Under the pieces are notes generated by a model. That model did not search any database. It saw nothing but the letters and a program-made list of their open reading frames with translations, and was not told where the DNA came from. Positions 48,546-61,827 of a stretch of DNA of 64,000 bases are shown here, piece after piece. Within the stretch, counting starts at the first letter, position 1, and each line of letters begins with the position of its first letter. Origin of the DNA: Atopsyche davidsoni (Eukaryota > Arthropoda > Insecta > Trichoptera > Hydrobiosidae); the NCBI GenBank assembly GCA_022113835.1, contig JAILWY010000014.1, forward strand, positions 7,813,501-7,877,500, read 5' to 3'. The translations under genes were made by a program, and so were the position numbers.

Positions 48546-50880
48546 ACAGCAATGATTAAATTTTTTTTACATCTATTCATTTATTAAAAAAGCCATGACA
48601 TTAATGAAAGAACGTTATAGTAACTACCCAATGTTCATAACATACGTCTAAAACCACCGGCAATGTGGGCTATAAACAATGGTTTTACTACACATAGTTT
48701 ACAAATAAGACAGACACAGACACATTACGAAAGACTTGATTTATTTGTTAAAAATAATAGCTACAGTAGAAAAAAATATCTACTAAAAGTATCAAGCCTC
48801 TGAAAGGCGAATGCTCTACTGTAAAAATATTAGGCCATTTTCTGATCATCTGAATACCCCATTTGTTACGGAAGATGTGTTGTTATTTGAAATTTATCTT
48901 AAACATATTACCAACAAAAATGTAATTCACAAATTTCAATGAGGGGATCTTCCCTAAGATAAATTAACATTATTTGATACTCTAAATAATTTATCCATTT
49001 AATCAATAATAAATGTTTGATAGATTTTGAAAGATCACAGTAGACTCAAGTATGTATTTTCAATGTCTATATATATGAATACTTCCAAGAACTCCTACCC
49101 TCGCCAGAGGTTCCAAACTCATCTTCAATGGGGTACTAAGAATTCCCATTGGGTTTATTATGCAATTGACCAGACATAACAGCAGAATTTTCACAGTTAA
49201 AGCAATCTAAATTCTATATTAAATGAAAGATATGACAGTACTTTGATAATAAAAGCAAACTCGGCAAGCTTGATATACTCTTATATACTTAAATATTAAA
49301 TCGATACATGTATTTCAGTACTTTCAATATTAAACTTTTTAGTCTCATTGCCCTTTAAAATCAAAGAATATTTATACAAAATATATTTTAGTATATTTTC
49401 AATAAGAAAAAAATACAACTTTATATTTAAAAACCAACTGGTACAAAATATTAATAAAATTTGTATCGTTTTTTATTATTTAGAATTAATGTAAGGAATT
49501 TTCATTAATTAATAATATTATTTCGATGTGACGGCCGATTCATTTACGTTGTCGTTTTGTATGTCACGATAGCCTTCTCTTAATATTTAATGCACGTTTG
49601 AGTACTTTAACAATTCTTAGGGCGATAAACTCTGATTATGTGGATCATATTTTATTATTGTAAAAATCTTTTTTTGAAAATATTTAATTTAAAAATAACT
49701 TTACCACTTGGTGTTTTGTATGAAGACAATGAATTTTATTGGTAATATATTTAATGAATACTTAAAAAAAATCTGTTGACGGTATAACATGCTCTAGCGT
49801 GGCGACAATTTCAACGTTGCGTCTTAGTAAAACGAAAATATCGATAACAAATCGGCATCATAAAAAAGTATATATTTTTCATATATAATTATAGGAGGCG
49901 AAACCGATCAGAACAATAATTGCATTCATTACTGAAACAAATAACATCACTCGTATATTCCAAGGGTCGTCGTTAGCTTAATGCTGGCAACATTTGATAT
50001 TTCCAAAGATAAAATAAATTATTATGATATATTTTTTGATTATACAGTTGAAATTTTAATTATTTTTTTACTTGACTTGTTTCAATCAATTTTGTATTTT
50101 TTGATATCAATGATAATAATGTCGTATCTCAGTATAATATAATATAAAAAAAACAATCATTACCAAAAATATATAAGTAAAATGAATTTTTTATAGAAAT
50201 TATACATCGATTCTACAAAATATGAGTGATTTTTTTTTAAAGTTAAAAATCAGTAAATTATAGGCTGTGTTGCAACGTTTTTTTTAGAGATGTATTTATG
50301 GGTTTTAATCAAATAATTATCTAGCATCATCTGTTTGTGAAAGATTCTTCATGGTTCTAGTAAATCGATTATCCGCGAAGAAGTGAATAAATTATGAAAT
50401 TGGATTCCACTAAATAATCTTCCGAACAAGACATGTTGATACATCAACGGCATATTTAATGAAAGTGAGCTTAGTTATAATAATTAATTTTGCCAAAGGC
50501 AATGATTTGATGATTTAATAAAACGATGTGCGGTTTCCATGGCAACTTAACCAGTGACTTGAAATCCGCTCTTTTGGAATATGTAAAGCATTAGCCATTT
50601 TTAAATTAAATTCAGCATAATCCTAAAATGTTACATTCAAACACCTGAGTTAAATAAATACATCATGAATAAAATATCAAAAATATTTATTCACATTAAA
50701 TAGTAGATTGGATATAATTACTTTACCATCTCTTTAAAAAAATATATAAACATTATATATATATTTTTAATGTAAATATTTATTCAGTGTCAAGTTATGT
50801 GACACGTTTAAATAATAATGATGCGAGAAGAAAACAACCATACTTCATTGTGCCTAGTTAAACGCAAGAATAATATTTGA
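48546..50880. other. Gene-free AT-rich DNA
   Basis: I see nothing in this stretch beyond AT-rich sequence and short homopolymers. Confidence 0.6.
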
Positions 50881-51090
50881 AACTAGGTTGTGAGGACGTT
50901 AATGAGGAGTCTCAGCCGAGGAGCCTCTCTCCTCATTAGGGCATCTTCAGTTCTCCGGGGACGTCAATTATGCAGATGGCCGGAGGTGGGAGGCGCGGGA
51001 AATAATACGGAGGGTGAAAAAGCTCCGCGAGAAATAATATCAAGAAGGGCTTCACGGAGATAGCACCGGAGATAATAGACCTTCAAGGAT
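50881..51090. other. GC-richer block with a TAATGAGGAG hairpin
   Basis: A 10-bp perfect inverted pair TAATGAGGAG (50900-50909) and CTCCTCATTA (50929-50938) surrounds a 19-base loop that itself contains AGGAG/CTCCT-like words. The TAAT core at each end is the homeodomain recognition word. A GC-richer segment continues to about 51080. A regulatory role is possible but unproven. Confidence 0.35.
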
Positions 51091-54000
51091 ATTATTATTT
51101 TTGATGAGAGAGCTTTGACTGCGTGGATTTCGAGCTATTATTTTAAATCTGACGAACTGGGATATAAAAAAAGTAAATGAGATTTTTAATAACTTTGTTT
51201 TGGGCTAACAATTTTATCAATTTAATTCGGTAAATAAATTTTTGACTACACATTACGATTTCTTTTGGTGGAGATTATTATTTTGAGAAAACGTGATACT
51301 TTTAGATTGCTTATAATTTTATTTTTTAATTTCGTAATTACTAGATAAAATAAGATTAAAAAACAGATGAAATAAAAACCTTTCGTTCACTGTTTTTTTA
51401 ATTATAGTTTAGTCAATTTAAGTAATCCATACTGAATGATGAAGTTGAGACATCAACGAATGTTTGTTTCACGCTTGAATTAATATAATTGAATGTATGC
51501 AGATATCTTATAAGTTATTTTGTGTCTTTGATTGTGTCTATTCTTCGACTAAATTTGTATTGGATTGTGGTTTACCGTACTTGAGTTATGCTTTGTATAT
51601 GTAAGCTATACATTATGAAGAAATACAGTGAAGGAATGATTTTGATATATTTATTTTACTTAAAAATGAAATTCAAGCTTTATAATCAACCCGTTATACT
51701 AAGGTCTTGAATTTTTTGTATGCAAATAAATTCTGCTTAAGTATGATGTCAACATTAGCCACATAGCTGTAAAATATGCGAAAAACATAAATAAAAAAAC
51801 TCATGCTACGATTATGTGCCGAAAGTGTAATTTTCATCATCATCAAGTTAATTGATAAGAGTGGTGGAGTGTAAATAAAATAGCTCTTATCAAACACGAC
51901 CTTTATTACAACATCGAGATTACGGAAATAAAAAAACGGAAGAAAAGGAAAAGAAATACTACCCCACATCACATTCAGGTTCATGCTTATGAAGTTCTTT
52001 AGCTTTTTCCTACATTTGCTTAGAGAGTAAAAAGGAAATCACTTTACTATGCGTGATAGGTCAGTTCCCAGTTATCGGCACGCGCATGAGAAGCAGTTTT
52101 TAATAAACAAAGCCTAAAAAAAAGAGATATGCCGTATTGTACGATTTTCAGATTGTGAATACGTGTTCACGTGTTTGCAACTCTGGAAAAGTACAAAAAA
52201 AAGATGTTTGCGCTGCGGAAAAACGAACCGCTTCAAAGAGATACGTTCTCATTTGTGCCCCTATTACTGAGTGGTCGTCATTCCGGGAGACCTGTCGCCA
52301 CAGGGTCGCTACGAGGAAAAATTAAAACTGAAAATAGTTGCCTGAAAAAGATCTGAATAAGAAAATGCAACTTTTTAAATAAGGGAAGTACTCGTATGTA
52401 TTTTTCATATAAAAATATAGTTCAAAGCCATTAGAAATGTTGAGTGAATTATTAATAATTTTGTAGTTAACACAACGCAATCAAATAAGAAGTCAATAGA
52501 AAACAGATGGTGTCAAAATTTGTAAAAAAGATGTTTATTTCACCCACACTAACTGGTAGTGTGCCGTAAGAGTGAGTTAAAAATACTCGTAATGTAGTGT
52601 ATCATCTGAATGTTTTCAGTATGACATCAAAATGACTTTATGCGTGACTGCGATGAATAAAAAAGCTGGTGACTGTAGTCGTCATATTGCGTTGTAGACG
52701 CCCTTAAAATGTAGCATTTGGTTGTGAAAATGTAAATGATGTTTTATCATCAAGAAAATAAGTTTCAAGTTTAAAATAAATATAATATAATAATTCATTT
52801 GATTTACACGTTTATATGATCAAAACTGTTTTTTTTAGAGATGATCGTTCGCAGGTGTTTTTATGTTCGTTCAACTCGATCGTTCGTTATTGTGATTAAC
52901 TGGTGATTTCATTTATATAGTGAAATTAAAAGTTCTTACCGTTATAAATAAATATTTTTTTTAATAATGAAATGTGAAAAATACGTATATGTCACCTGGT
53001 TACCGACCACATATGATGGCGACTCTTTTCATGGAAGAACCCGCCCCTATGTGAGCAGGGCCTGGGGGCATGCGGGTCGGCCGTGAGCTGCGGGAAGAGG
53101 GAGCCGGAAGAATGCGCCGCGGAAGGCTTTTAATTACAAGAGTGCCCACAAGGGTGAGAACTTCCGGCGTGCGGTAGGCTTGGCCGAATTATTGGGGCTT
53201 TCTACTCACTTTCATTTATAATAAATTACTTTTCACACACCTTACAGGTATATCTGCGCGGTAACTGTATTTTCGCTGCAATAAATTTATGCTCATATTT
53301 ATACAAAAAAAAAAAAAACAAAAGATTTACTTCCAAACACAGAAGCAGACAATATTTACACAATTTTGCTAATTTCTTTCTGTACTTTGAATTGCATTAG
53401 TAAATAATATTTTTTTGGATCAAAAACAGTTAAGTATTGTTAAGAGTAATGTTTTTATCGTGTGAAAACAATCACTTAGTAGAGTTTTGACGAATGCTTT
53501 ATTTTAATAGTATAGATATCAGACTGTTTTCATGAAATTCATTTCAAAACAATTTTAAATCTCTATTTAATTATTATCATCCTTTTATAATTTCAAATGA
53601 AAATTATTTTGAAACATTTGTGATAATACATTATCAGTTTGGATTTATATAAATGTGAATTATTTTTATTACAAATAAACGTCCACATATTTTAAAAATT
53701 AAAAAATACAATAAAATAATAAAAAAAATATATATTCACTTATTATTAAGCTTTATAACCGAGCTTTTAATATTAAATGATTAGACATTTTCTATATTTT
53801 AATGTTTCGCATTTTAAGTTCGCAGAAAGATCCTGATTTGTAACCTTTTTTCTATCCAAAACAAAGACTTGAATTCAATTTTCAAACATTTGTTTTCAAA
53901 GAGACCAGTATACATTTAAATACGACAGCTGAATAAATTGAAAATTATAAATTACCCCAGGGCATTGTTGCAATGCGTCACTATTTTATTTATACGAATA

Positions 54001-55040
54001 ATTTTTTCTAAAAAAAAAGATTATTCATTATAATATTAAATATTTTTTGCTTAAGTGCCTGCTGCATATTATGTGGTACTTAAAACAAATTCGGGTAATT
54101 TCACCTAAAAAAACTTTCACCAAGAAAAAAAATCCGCACATTTCTCACAATAATAAGAAACACAGAGAACATAATTCATGAAAATTTTCAGTAAGGAGGT
54201 GGGCGAAAACACATCCGCTCATTATCATGCGCAGAAATCTGCACCAAGTCGGGGAGAGTTTCTAAATTCACACATTATGTTGGCTTCAATTGACGGGAAA
54301 AGCTTCTCATATTTTAATATAACTGAAGAGAAATGTGATCCATCACGGCGGCCTTCCCGTCTACTCTACTAACCGAAAAATTGGCCGTCTTTACACCGGA
54401 ACGTGTCGCAGAGTACCTCGGGGTAAATAAATTGCAGTAATATGATAGGGTGGTACTCCTGAAAGCGATCGCATCAAAAACCTTAACGGATATTATGATA
54501 AGAAATATATAATAATATATTATATAAGTACTAATGCCACAATGCTAGAGGCACTTTCACCTAAGAAGAATTTCAATATATAAATAAAATAAAATAAATC
54601 ATCTACGCTACTTAACAATAATTTTAGTTTAATATGCTTAAATATCTGTTTTTCATGTAAGATATTTTATTTTATAACTTATTTAAATAATACCTTTAAT
54701 AATCAGGCTGGCGATGCTATGGGAATTTTACTACAATATAAAACATCCTAAACTTAAAAAAAACAGGCACGAAGCCGTAACTCCAAATATTTGCTTATAA
54801 TAAAAAGAGATTGTTTGTGTTGCAAAATATTTTTATAAAAAAGATAGACTAATAGTAAAATTACAAAAAAAAATTAAATCCTACTTAAAACATCTGCGCT
54901 AGTAATTTTTGTAAAACGAGAACGAGTTTTTTTGTTTTTTTTTTTTTTTTTTTAATTCGTTGCAGAAAGCTATCGATGGGCCGCTCAACAAAAGGCTGAG
55001 CTTAATAGCCCGCGAGGTATTCGCGGAGGCTCCACCGGTG
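51091..55040. other. Gene-free DNA with one GC-rich block
   Basis: AT-rich apart from about 53030-53200, which contains ATGATGGCGACTC, GCCGGAAG and GCGCCGCGG, a mix similar to the patch at 2396-2600. A short mixed block lies at about 54180-54440. No exon or transposon was recognised. Confidence 0.5.
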
Positions 55041-55098
55041 CGCCGCCCCCGCCCCTCCCCCGCCCCCGCCCCCGCCCCCGCCCCCGCCCCCGCCCCGC
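55041..55098. repeat. (CCCCCG)n microsatellite
   Basis: Tandem CCCCCG hexamers with slight interruptions, forming guanine runs of five on the minus strand (G-quadruplex type). It accounts for the Gly/Ala and Pro/Ala open frames on the two strands. Confidence 0.9.
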
Positions 55099-57544
55099 GA
55101 CCTTCCCCAGTGTCGGGGGCCATAACTCTCCGCGCTGCCTTAATTGGGAATTCTGAGCGCGTGTAATGCGCGTCTCTTGTTCGTAAGCATTGCCCCAAGT
55201 ATTTTTTCGCCCTCCGGTCCCTTTAAAAGTATTTTCGGCTCGATGCTTTCATCATCACTGAGGATTGTTGAAAGACTGTTCGGAAATAACTTTCTTTTAA
55301 ATTTTCGTTTTTTTTTGATGATAATTGCAGCGATGATCTGTCAAATCATCAAAAGTCTGTGAGAAGATCCAAATGTCAATATATTTTAATTTATTCACAA
55401 TTAAATGGAGTCATATTTATGAATTATTTTTATTACAATACTACGTCGTAGTATTTGTTAGTATTGTAATAAATATATTTAGTTACATATAAAGAGGATG
55501 TTAAATTACATTCGTTTGTACAGATAATTAATGGCAGTGTTGTGCACCAAATCATTAATGAAAGTGTGATCCAAAATTATAGATTGGCTTATATATAACC
55601 CAGTTGTTCCTTTAATTATACTTTTAAAATAAATAAAGTTTTGCTCGAAGTGTATCGATTTTTTTAATGATTTATTTTTAAAAGTAAAAAAAAAATCCAA
55701 TGTAGTTGAATTTCATACAGATGTACCCCAAAAAATATTTATAGACCAAAATTACACAGTATAATATTATTGCGTAATATTTTTAAAAAATTCAGAAAGT
55801 ATATGGGTGTGAATCGAATTACAAAAGTACAAATGTAAAATAACCAAAATTAATGCTTTTAGCTTGTAGAAAATCTTTCCTGATTCATATGGCACGGTAA
55901 CATTATATTAAAATGCTTTATTTTTAAGGGTATCCAATTATATTACGTGGGTTTCCTCGCCGCCGTACAACAATTAACTTTGCTTCAGATGTCGCCTTGC
56001 AAAAGCCGGCAATAAAGCTTGCTATGAATTAGCGTTTTGTTTCGTAATATTTGTCAAAAGCGAGAGCTGCAGTATATAATTAAAAATAAGCTTTGTTGTT
56101 AATGTTTATTCAGGAAATTCGGGGAAAACATCAAATGATCTGGTGATTAAAAAGTATATAATATAGGTATAAAGTTTGTACGTGATTATTGAATGCATAT
56201 TTAACTTTAAAACGAGTAATGTCCAATGCCCTTAACCTAAGCTTTGATTGATTGAAAATATATGTATTTTCAATATCTGTATTATAAACAAGACTTTTTC
56301 ATAATTTCGGGTAGTAAAAGAGGGATCTATATTTAAACAAAAAAATAAAAATCCTTTTTATTATTAACTTAAAATATGAATTTAATTATTTTAGAGAATT
56401 TTATATACGTAATGTCTATAAAATAAGCTTACCAATTTCATCCTTACAAAAAATCTAGACCCTTTTCTTTCGAAGGTTCTAAGTGAGAAGTTTTATTCAC
56501 TCAGTAGAATTGATAGTATAGGCTTAACGCTACTTGTCTATCTTATAAGAAAAGATAAATTTGGTTGTAACAGAAAGTGAGCACTTGAAAGTTAAAATAG
56601 AGAATTTTGTTTCAGTTCTTCAAGTAAAGTGGCTGTACTCGCAGGTAATATATTTTGATAATTTAGTAGAATTAACTGTGGCAAGGTAAAATTATAATCT
56701 TATATAAGAGTGGTTCCTCTTATTAAATAAGTTGAACGCAATTCTGTTTGAAAGCTTGTATATATTTTTTTGTTGTAACAACAAATCACAGAAAATATTA
56801 GATAATTTAATTATAAGAACTCTGTAAGGATATTATATTTCTCATTTAATAACAGCACTTTTATTATTTATCGATAGTAATTTAAATTTAAACTTATTTT
56901 AGTGATTTTTAAAATATTAAATATTTTAAAAATATTTATTGAATGGTAGCCATTCAATTAAAAACAAAGACGAGTATCACAGGTTTTATGAAAATGATGA
57001 ATTACACTAAATTGGTAGGCATAAAATATATAGTAACTTAAAGAAATAAAAATAAATAAACTAACCCCTTGCTTTCACAATACGAATGCCTATAGATGAC
57101 TCAGGTTTAATTGTCTACCTGGGGTTGCTGAATATGAAAATGTTGCTATATGTGCAGGTTAATAGAAGTACTTAATTCTACCAAAGGGATATGCAAATTA
57201 ATTTTGTAATATCTACCATAAAAGGGCTGAAATATAAAAAATAACATGTTACTACTTCACCCGAGCTTTAAACTCAAGGGTTGGAACCCAAAAAAATCGT
57301 CTTATTTTATTTGATCATAATCAATTATGTCCAAAAGGATACTTGCGCTATTACAACAATTATATTTTTATAAAGCTGATTCCACACTGTCTATACAAGG
57401 TTTCGCTTAGTTAAATAAACATTAAAAAGTCATATTTTCTAACAAGAACTGCACCTGAATTTAAAGAAAAAGTAGAGATTTTTCTATTCATATATTTTAT
57501 TTACTAAAAAATTGGGTACATCGGTTTTGCACCTGTGATTATCG

Positions 57545-57548
<4 letters not shown>
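55099..57548. other. Gene-free AT-rich DNA
   Basis: After the GC-rich margin to about 55240 the sequence is AT-rich, with no coding or RNA feature that I can support. Confidence 0.55.

Positions 57549-57593
<45 letters not shown>
57549..57593. repeat. (TA)n microsatellite
   Basis: About 22 perfect TA dinucleotides. Confidence 0.95.
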
Positions 57594-57596
<3 letters not shown>

Positions 57597-59333
57597 CTGT
57601 TTTATGCATGAGTATTGAAATAATATTTATTTTTAAAAATATATTTTTTCTTGCTGATATATAAGTTTTCAGAATCGTTAGTTGTAGAGTTGGCAGGCTC
57701 GTAGGGCGAGAGGTCGTAAAGCGCCCGCCTGAATTTGATTCCGTTTGTTTTCAGTCCGAGCCCAGAACAGTCAGCACGCGCAGAGCCTCTTTACCTTCGT
57801 AATGGCTGGCCAGCTGTGAAGCGGCGCCCTGGCTGGTCAGGATCTGCGACGTAACGTTTGATAAAATAAATTCCTGTCAACCTGCGTCAAGGACTTAATC
57901 GGCGCCGGCCCAGCGAAAGACCTTTTTTACGTCATATTGATTTCGAATTTTTACTATAAAATCACACTAAAACAATAGAAAAATTATACTTCAAAAGCAT
58001 GTTGAGAACTATCATTGAAAATTTATTATATTTTATATTACGTCAAAAAATGATAAATTATCTTTAGTAATTTTTTTACTGCTTATAATCTTACGAAAAA
58101 AATTAACTATTTAAATTGATCACATTACATGGTCGTAGGTTTTTGAAGGTGTTTTTATTCAAAAATGTTGTAGTGACATTTTTTAGTAACGGGACCATTT
58201 TTAAGGCTTTTTGAAATAACTTAAGACATTCACACGGAGACCGTAACGTCAAAGGTCAGAAAATTTTAACCAGCTTAGCACCCGAGAAGCCTTCGTATAA
58301 TCAACCGTCCATTTTTTAAATTAATCTTTTATTAAAACGACTTCTAACTTACTATACGAAGACTTGTATCGTGATGATTGTAGATTGCCAAGAGAGTTAA
58401 AGACTTTCACGTTTGGGAATAATAGTTATTTTTTCAACTAGACGTTTTTGTTTTATCAAAAGAATTAACGATATTTAATAAATAAATAAAATCACGTTTA
58501 AATAATTTATTTTCACACTGTGTAAGTAAAGATTACTCAATTTAAACATAAAAATATTAATATTTAATACAATTATAACATGTTAATAATTTAATCGTTT
58601 TTATTAAATTCTTTCACCATGGGAAAATAAATCGATAACCCAAAGTGTATTGTATAATCCTAATTTATATTTTATAATATTTTACTTGTTATATTCATAT
58701 TGAAAAGTTATTTGTGAATTGATTGCATACTATAATATTTAACACCAAATTAGTTGGTTTATTCGAGTCTTGGAGTAGAATTAGAAAAGAAAGGCGACAC
58801 TCTCGCAACGTTTGTGTTTACGTTTATGTTTGTTTTTCGTAGCGAGTTCCATTAATGGGACGTTCTTTTATGTTATATTTTAACATAACGGCATATTTTT
58901 AACGTTTCCGCTTCCTGTGATATTTCTTCCTGATAAAATGGCAGCTGTAAACTTCAGCGCCGTGATTTATTTCAGTGCTGAAACCGCTTCCCGGCAGTAT
59001 TGTGCCTATAAATTAAAGTTTTAATTTTCAAAAAAACTTAACCGACCCAGGTAAAACAAGCATTGAGAACATCCCCTACAAATTTAGAGTTAGTAATTTT
59101 GTCGGCTTATGTTTTAATTCAATTTTAGATTTTCATGTAAAAAAATGTAAAAGCTTTTTTCATGCTTGCAAACATTGTAGATAACTGATTTTTTTAAGTT
59201 TTATGTATTATTATACATATGTATGAATTTTCACGTTACGGGTTAGCATTGATTTTTAGCTTGTGTCTAGTTATTTATGTCTAAGTATATTTGAAACACA
59301 GTTTTTAACCTACTGTACATTGAAATCGATAAC
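57594..59333. other. Gene-free DNA with a GC-rich block
   Basis: A mixed to GC-rich block at about 57695-57920 includes a good acceptor-like CCGTTTGTTTTCAG ending near 57753, followed by about 33 open codons, but there is no donor, no homology and no partner exon. The rest is AT-rich. Confidence 0.45.
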
Positions 59334-59346
59334 TTATATATTTTCA

Positions 59347-59528
59347 TATGTAGAATATGATTATTAAAAATTCTCACTAAATTGCAGTGGCTCGTTAGCA
59401 TAGTTGGATAAATGCACCGGCCATGAAAGCTTGGGGATGTGGGTTCGAATCCCACACAAGTCACGATGATATTTTCTGAGAGTTTTCTTTAATCGTTTTC
59501 AATGTGTGAAAAAATGTGCTTAATCATA
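59347..59528 (+). mobile_element. tRNA-related retroposon, copy 4, 5'-truncated
   Basis: A 182-bp copy lies between 13-bp direct repeats TTATATATTTTCA (59334-59346 and 59529-59541). It starts just before the TATGATTATTAAAAATTCTC segment and lacks the 5' inverted arm seen in copies 1-3. It has an intact A box TAGCATAGTTGG (59396-59407) and B box GGTTCGAATCC (59442-59452), and is nearly identical to copy 2 through the 3' tail GTGCTTAATCATA. Loss of the 5' part with an intact 3' end and target duplication is the usual outcome of incomplete target-primed reverse transcription. Confidence 0.85.
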
Positions 59529-59541
59529 TTATATATTTTCA

Positions 59542-61745
59542 CAAAATTTTTCTCTAAAGCCTGTCGCAACCCGGGCAGGGTGTTTCTCCTCAGTTTTGAG
59601 CCAGTAAACTAATTTTGAATGGTGTCGTATGACTAACGCCTTTATACTGCCTCCGAGCTGGATATTAAGTTGATTTATTGAAAGGTTACTTTATAATAAT
59701 CCTAATTTGCGTTTGGACTTACTCCAAAATGCCTGTATTAAATCTATAATGTGGCGGATCCCGTCAACTTAATGCCACTTGGGAAACGTGCGTCTGACGT
59801 GCGCGGGTGTTAGACTGTGGAAGTGTGCGCCGTGCTCACCTGTGTTTATGTTTGAATTAATTATGAGACGGTAAGTCCTTAGCTTCTGAGACTGTGTACC
59901 TGAACTGACAGGTGAGAGGAGGCGCAGCGCTGCGCTCACCCCAACGCTAAACCCAACAAATAGTCCCGACTTTATTAATTAAAAGGGTGTTTAGCAATTC
60001 TCTGGTAACACATAAATACTTTATTAATTAATTAATATTAAGGCAAATTTACCGTGATTTAGAGCACCATCGAATAAATGTATATATGGTATATAAAGTA
60101 TAGGAAGGATTTTCAGAGGGATTCTAAGCTGGGGTGAAGCTCATACGAGAGACTGAGCATAATTATAAAAATACCCCTAAAGCGACATACACACGAGGCA
60201 TTACGATCAGCAACTGATCGGTGAGATTATCCCATAGCATCCACTTAAGCGTTATTTTATTGTCATATCTGTAAAAGAGTAAAGTAGCGCTTTCGGTAAA
60301 TTACCAATCGGTTGTTGTTTCTTTGTTTAACATTACTCAACGGCAGCTAATCTTCTGCGCTTATTCGTAAATTTAAACGATATTTACTAACAATAAAATG
60401 CTGAATAGAGAGATGTATGCATCTTTTTAAATGTTTGAAGATCAATCTGTTTATATGATAATTCATTTTCAGATCAAAAAACTCCGAATCAATTGTGTTT
60501 ATTCGTCAAAAATATTTATCGTTTTAAAAGCCGTTGGTTTTATATCGTACTATATATTTAGTATAAGTGAAATTTCTTAACCGTTATAAAGGCAGCATCA
60601 TGTTTTTTTGTGATATTTGTAAAGGGTAAAAAAATATAGCACACAAACGATAAAGTTTATGTTTCTCAAATTAATATAAATATTTATGAACTGCTACTAT
60701 ATTGATAACTTGTGGAAATTGTATGTTTTGTAAAACTGTAAGAATTATTCATAGTTAAAGTTAAAATACAGACATTCATACCTGATTAAAAATTACAACA
60801 AAACGTTTTGCTATACATACAATTTTGATAATTCACAATCTAAAATGAAATTCTATACGACGCACGTGCTTGCGGAACTTTTCTTAAGAAAAAAGATAAA
60901 ATTAGCAAAATTACCAGTATATCATAATTCCTAACTAAAATCAACTCAAGTAATAAAGCTAACTTCCTAATACACAATAAACTAAAATAATCCTCGATAT
61001 GAACTCTGCCCATCAAAGGATTCCCCCATCAAAGCTAATTGGGAATTATGTCTTTTATAGGCGGGCACACAACTCTTCTAACGCAATCATAAAATATTTA
61101 TTCCCGTCGCAAATGCCATACTAAATATTCACCCAGCAAATACAATTAATTTGAGTTGAGGGCTTAATTACTTTAGCAGTAGAACCATCCGGACAACAAT
61201 GTTTTATACGGTGTTTCGAAAGACATGGTATCCTCCGAAATATTAGATAATAACGTTTAAACATCAAAACTACATTAAGTATTTTATTTTAAAAACGACT
61301 ACTTCAAAAGGAATATTTTCAAAGCATTAAAGGATAAAAAATATTTATTGATTTGAATTTAAAAATTTGGCTTTCTTAAAAATTAGGTCAACAAACTATG
61401 ATCATCAACTAAGTCTATGCTCTATACAATCAACAGTATCAATAGTTACTTGTTCTAACTTTCTATGAACATTTTTATAAAAGTAGGCATAGCTTGTCAG
61501 ACTTATGGATCATACCAAAACAAGTAATGTGTATAGGAAAAGATATAAATGTAAATATGCAAAAGAAAACGTTTTCCTTCAAGTAAAGTCATATTGGTGT
61601 GATTAAGGAATTGAACAAACATAAAACTGCACAGCACAAAAGGTTTTTTTAAATATGTTATACATATCTGAAATTGCTTTTTAAGGTTTAGATTTAAACG
61701 GTGAAATACTCATCACTCTTCGGAGTGTGTGTTGTATGGCGGCAT
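59542..61745. other. Gene-free DNA with a GC-rich block
   Basis: A GC-richer block at about 59740-59960 includes GCGCAGCGCTGCGC, a near-perfect palindrome. A segment at 60178-60230 (GCGACATACACACGAGG, ATCAGCAACTGATCGG) resembles transposon subterminal sequence but has no partner end. The remainder is AT-rich and empty. Confidence 0.5.
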
Positions 61746-61827
61746 GTCCCGCGGCTCGTGTCCCGCGTCCCGTGTCCCGCGTCCCGTGTCCCGCGGCTCG
61801 TGTCCCGCGGCTCGTGTCCCGCACACG
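61746..61827. repeat. 14-bp minisatellite (GTCCCGCG-rich)
   Basis: Five tandem 14-bp units alternate between GTCCCGCGGCTCGT and GTCCCGCGTCCCGT, followed by a partial unit. Short Arg/Pro/Val/Ser or Gly/Thr/Asp/Arg frames across it are compositional. Confidence 0.95.

Noticed and set aside
57752..57856. Possible exon after a strong acceptor-like site
   Set aside because: About 33 open codons in GC-rich sequence, no donor and no domain.
59387..59464. A genuine tRNA gene
   Set aside because: A and B boxes are excellent, but the anticodon arm is defective, the acceptor stem is weak, and the segment is part of a four-copy retroposon with target duplications.
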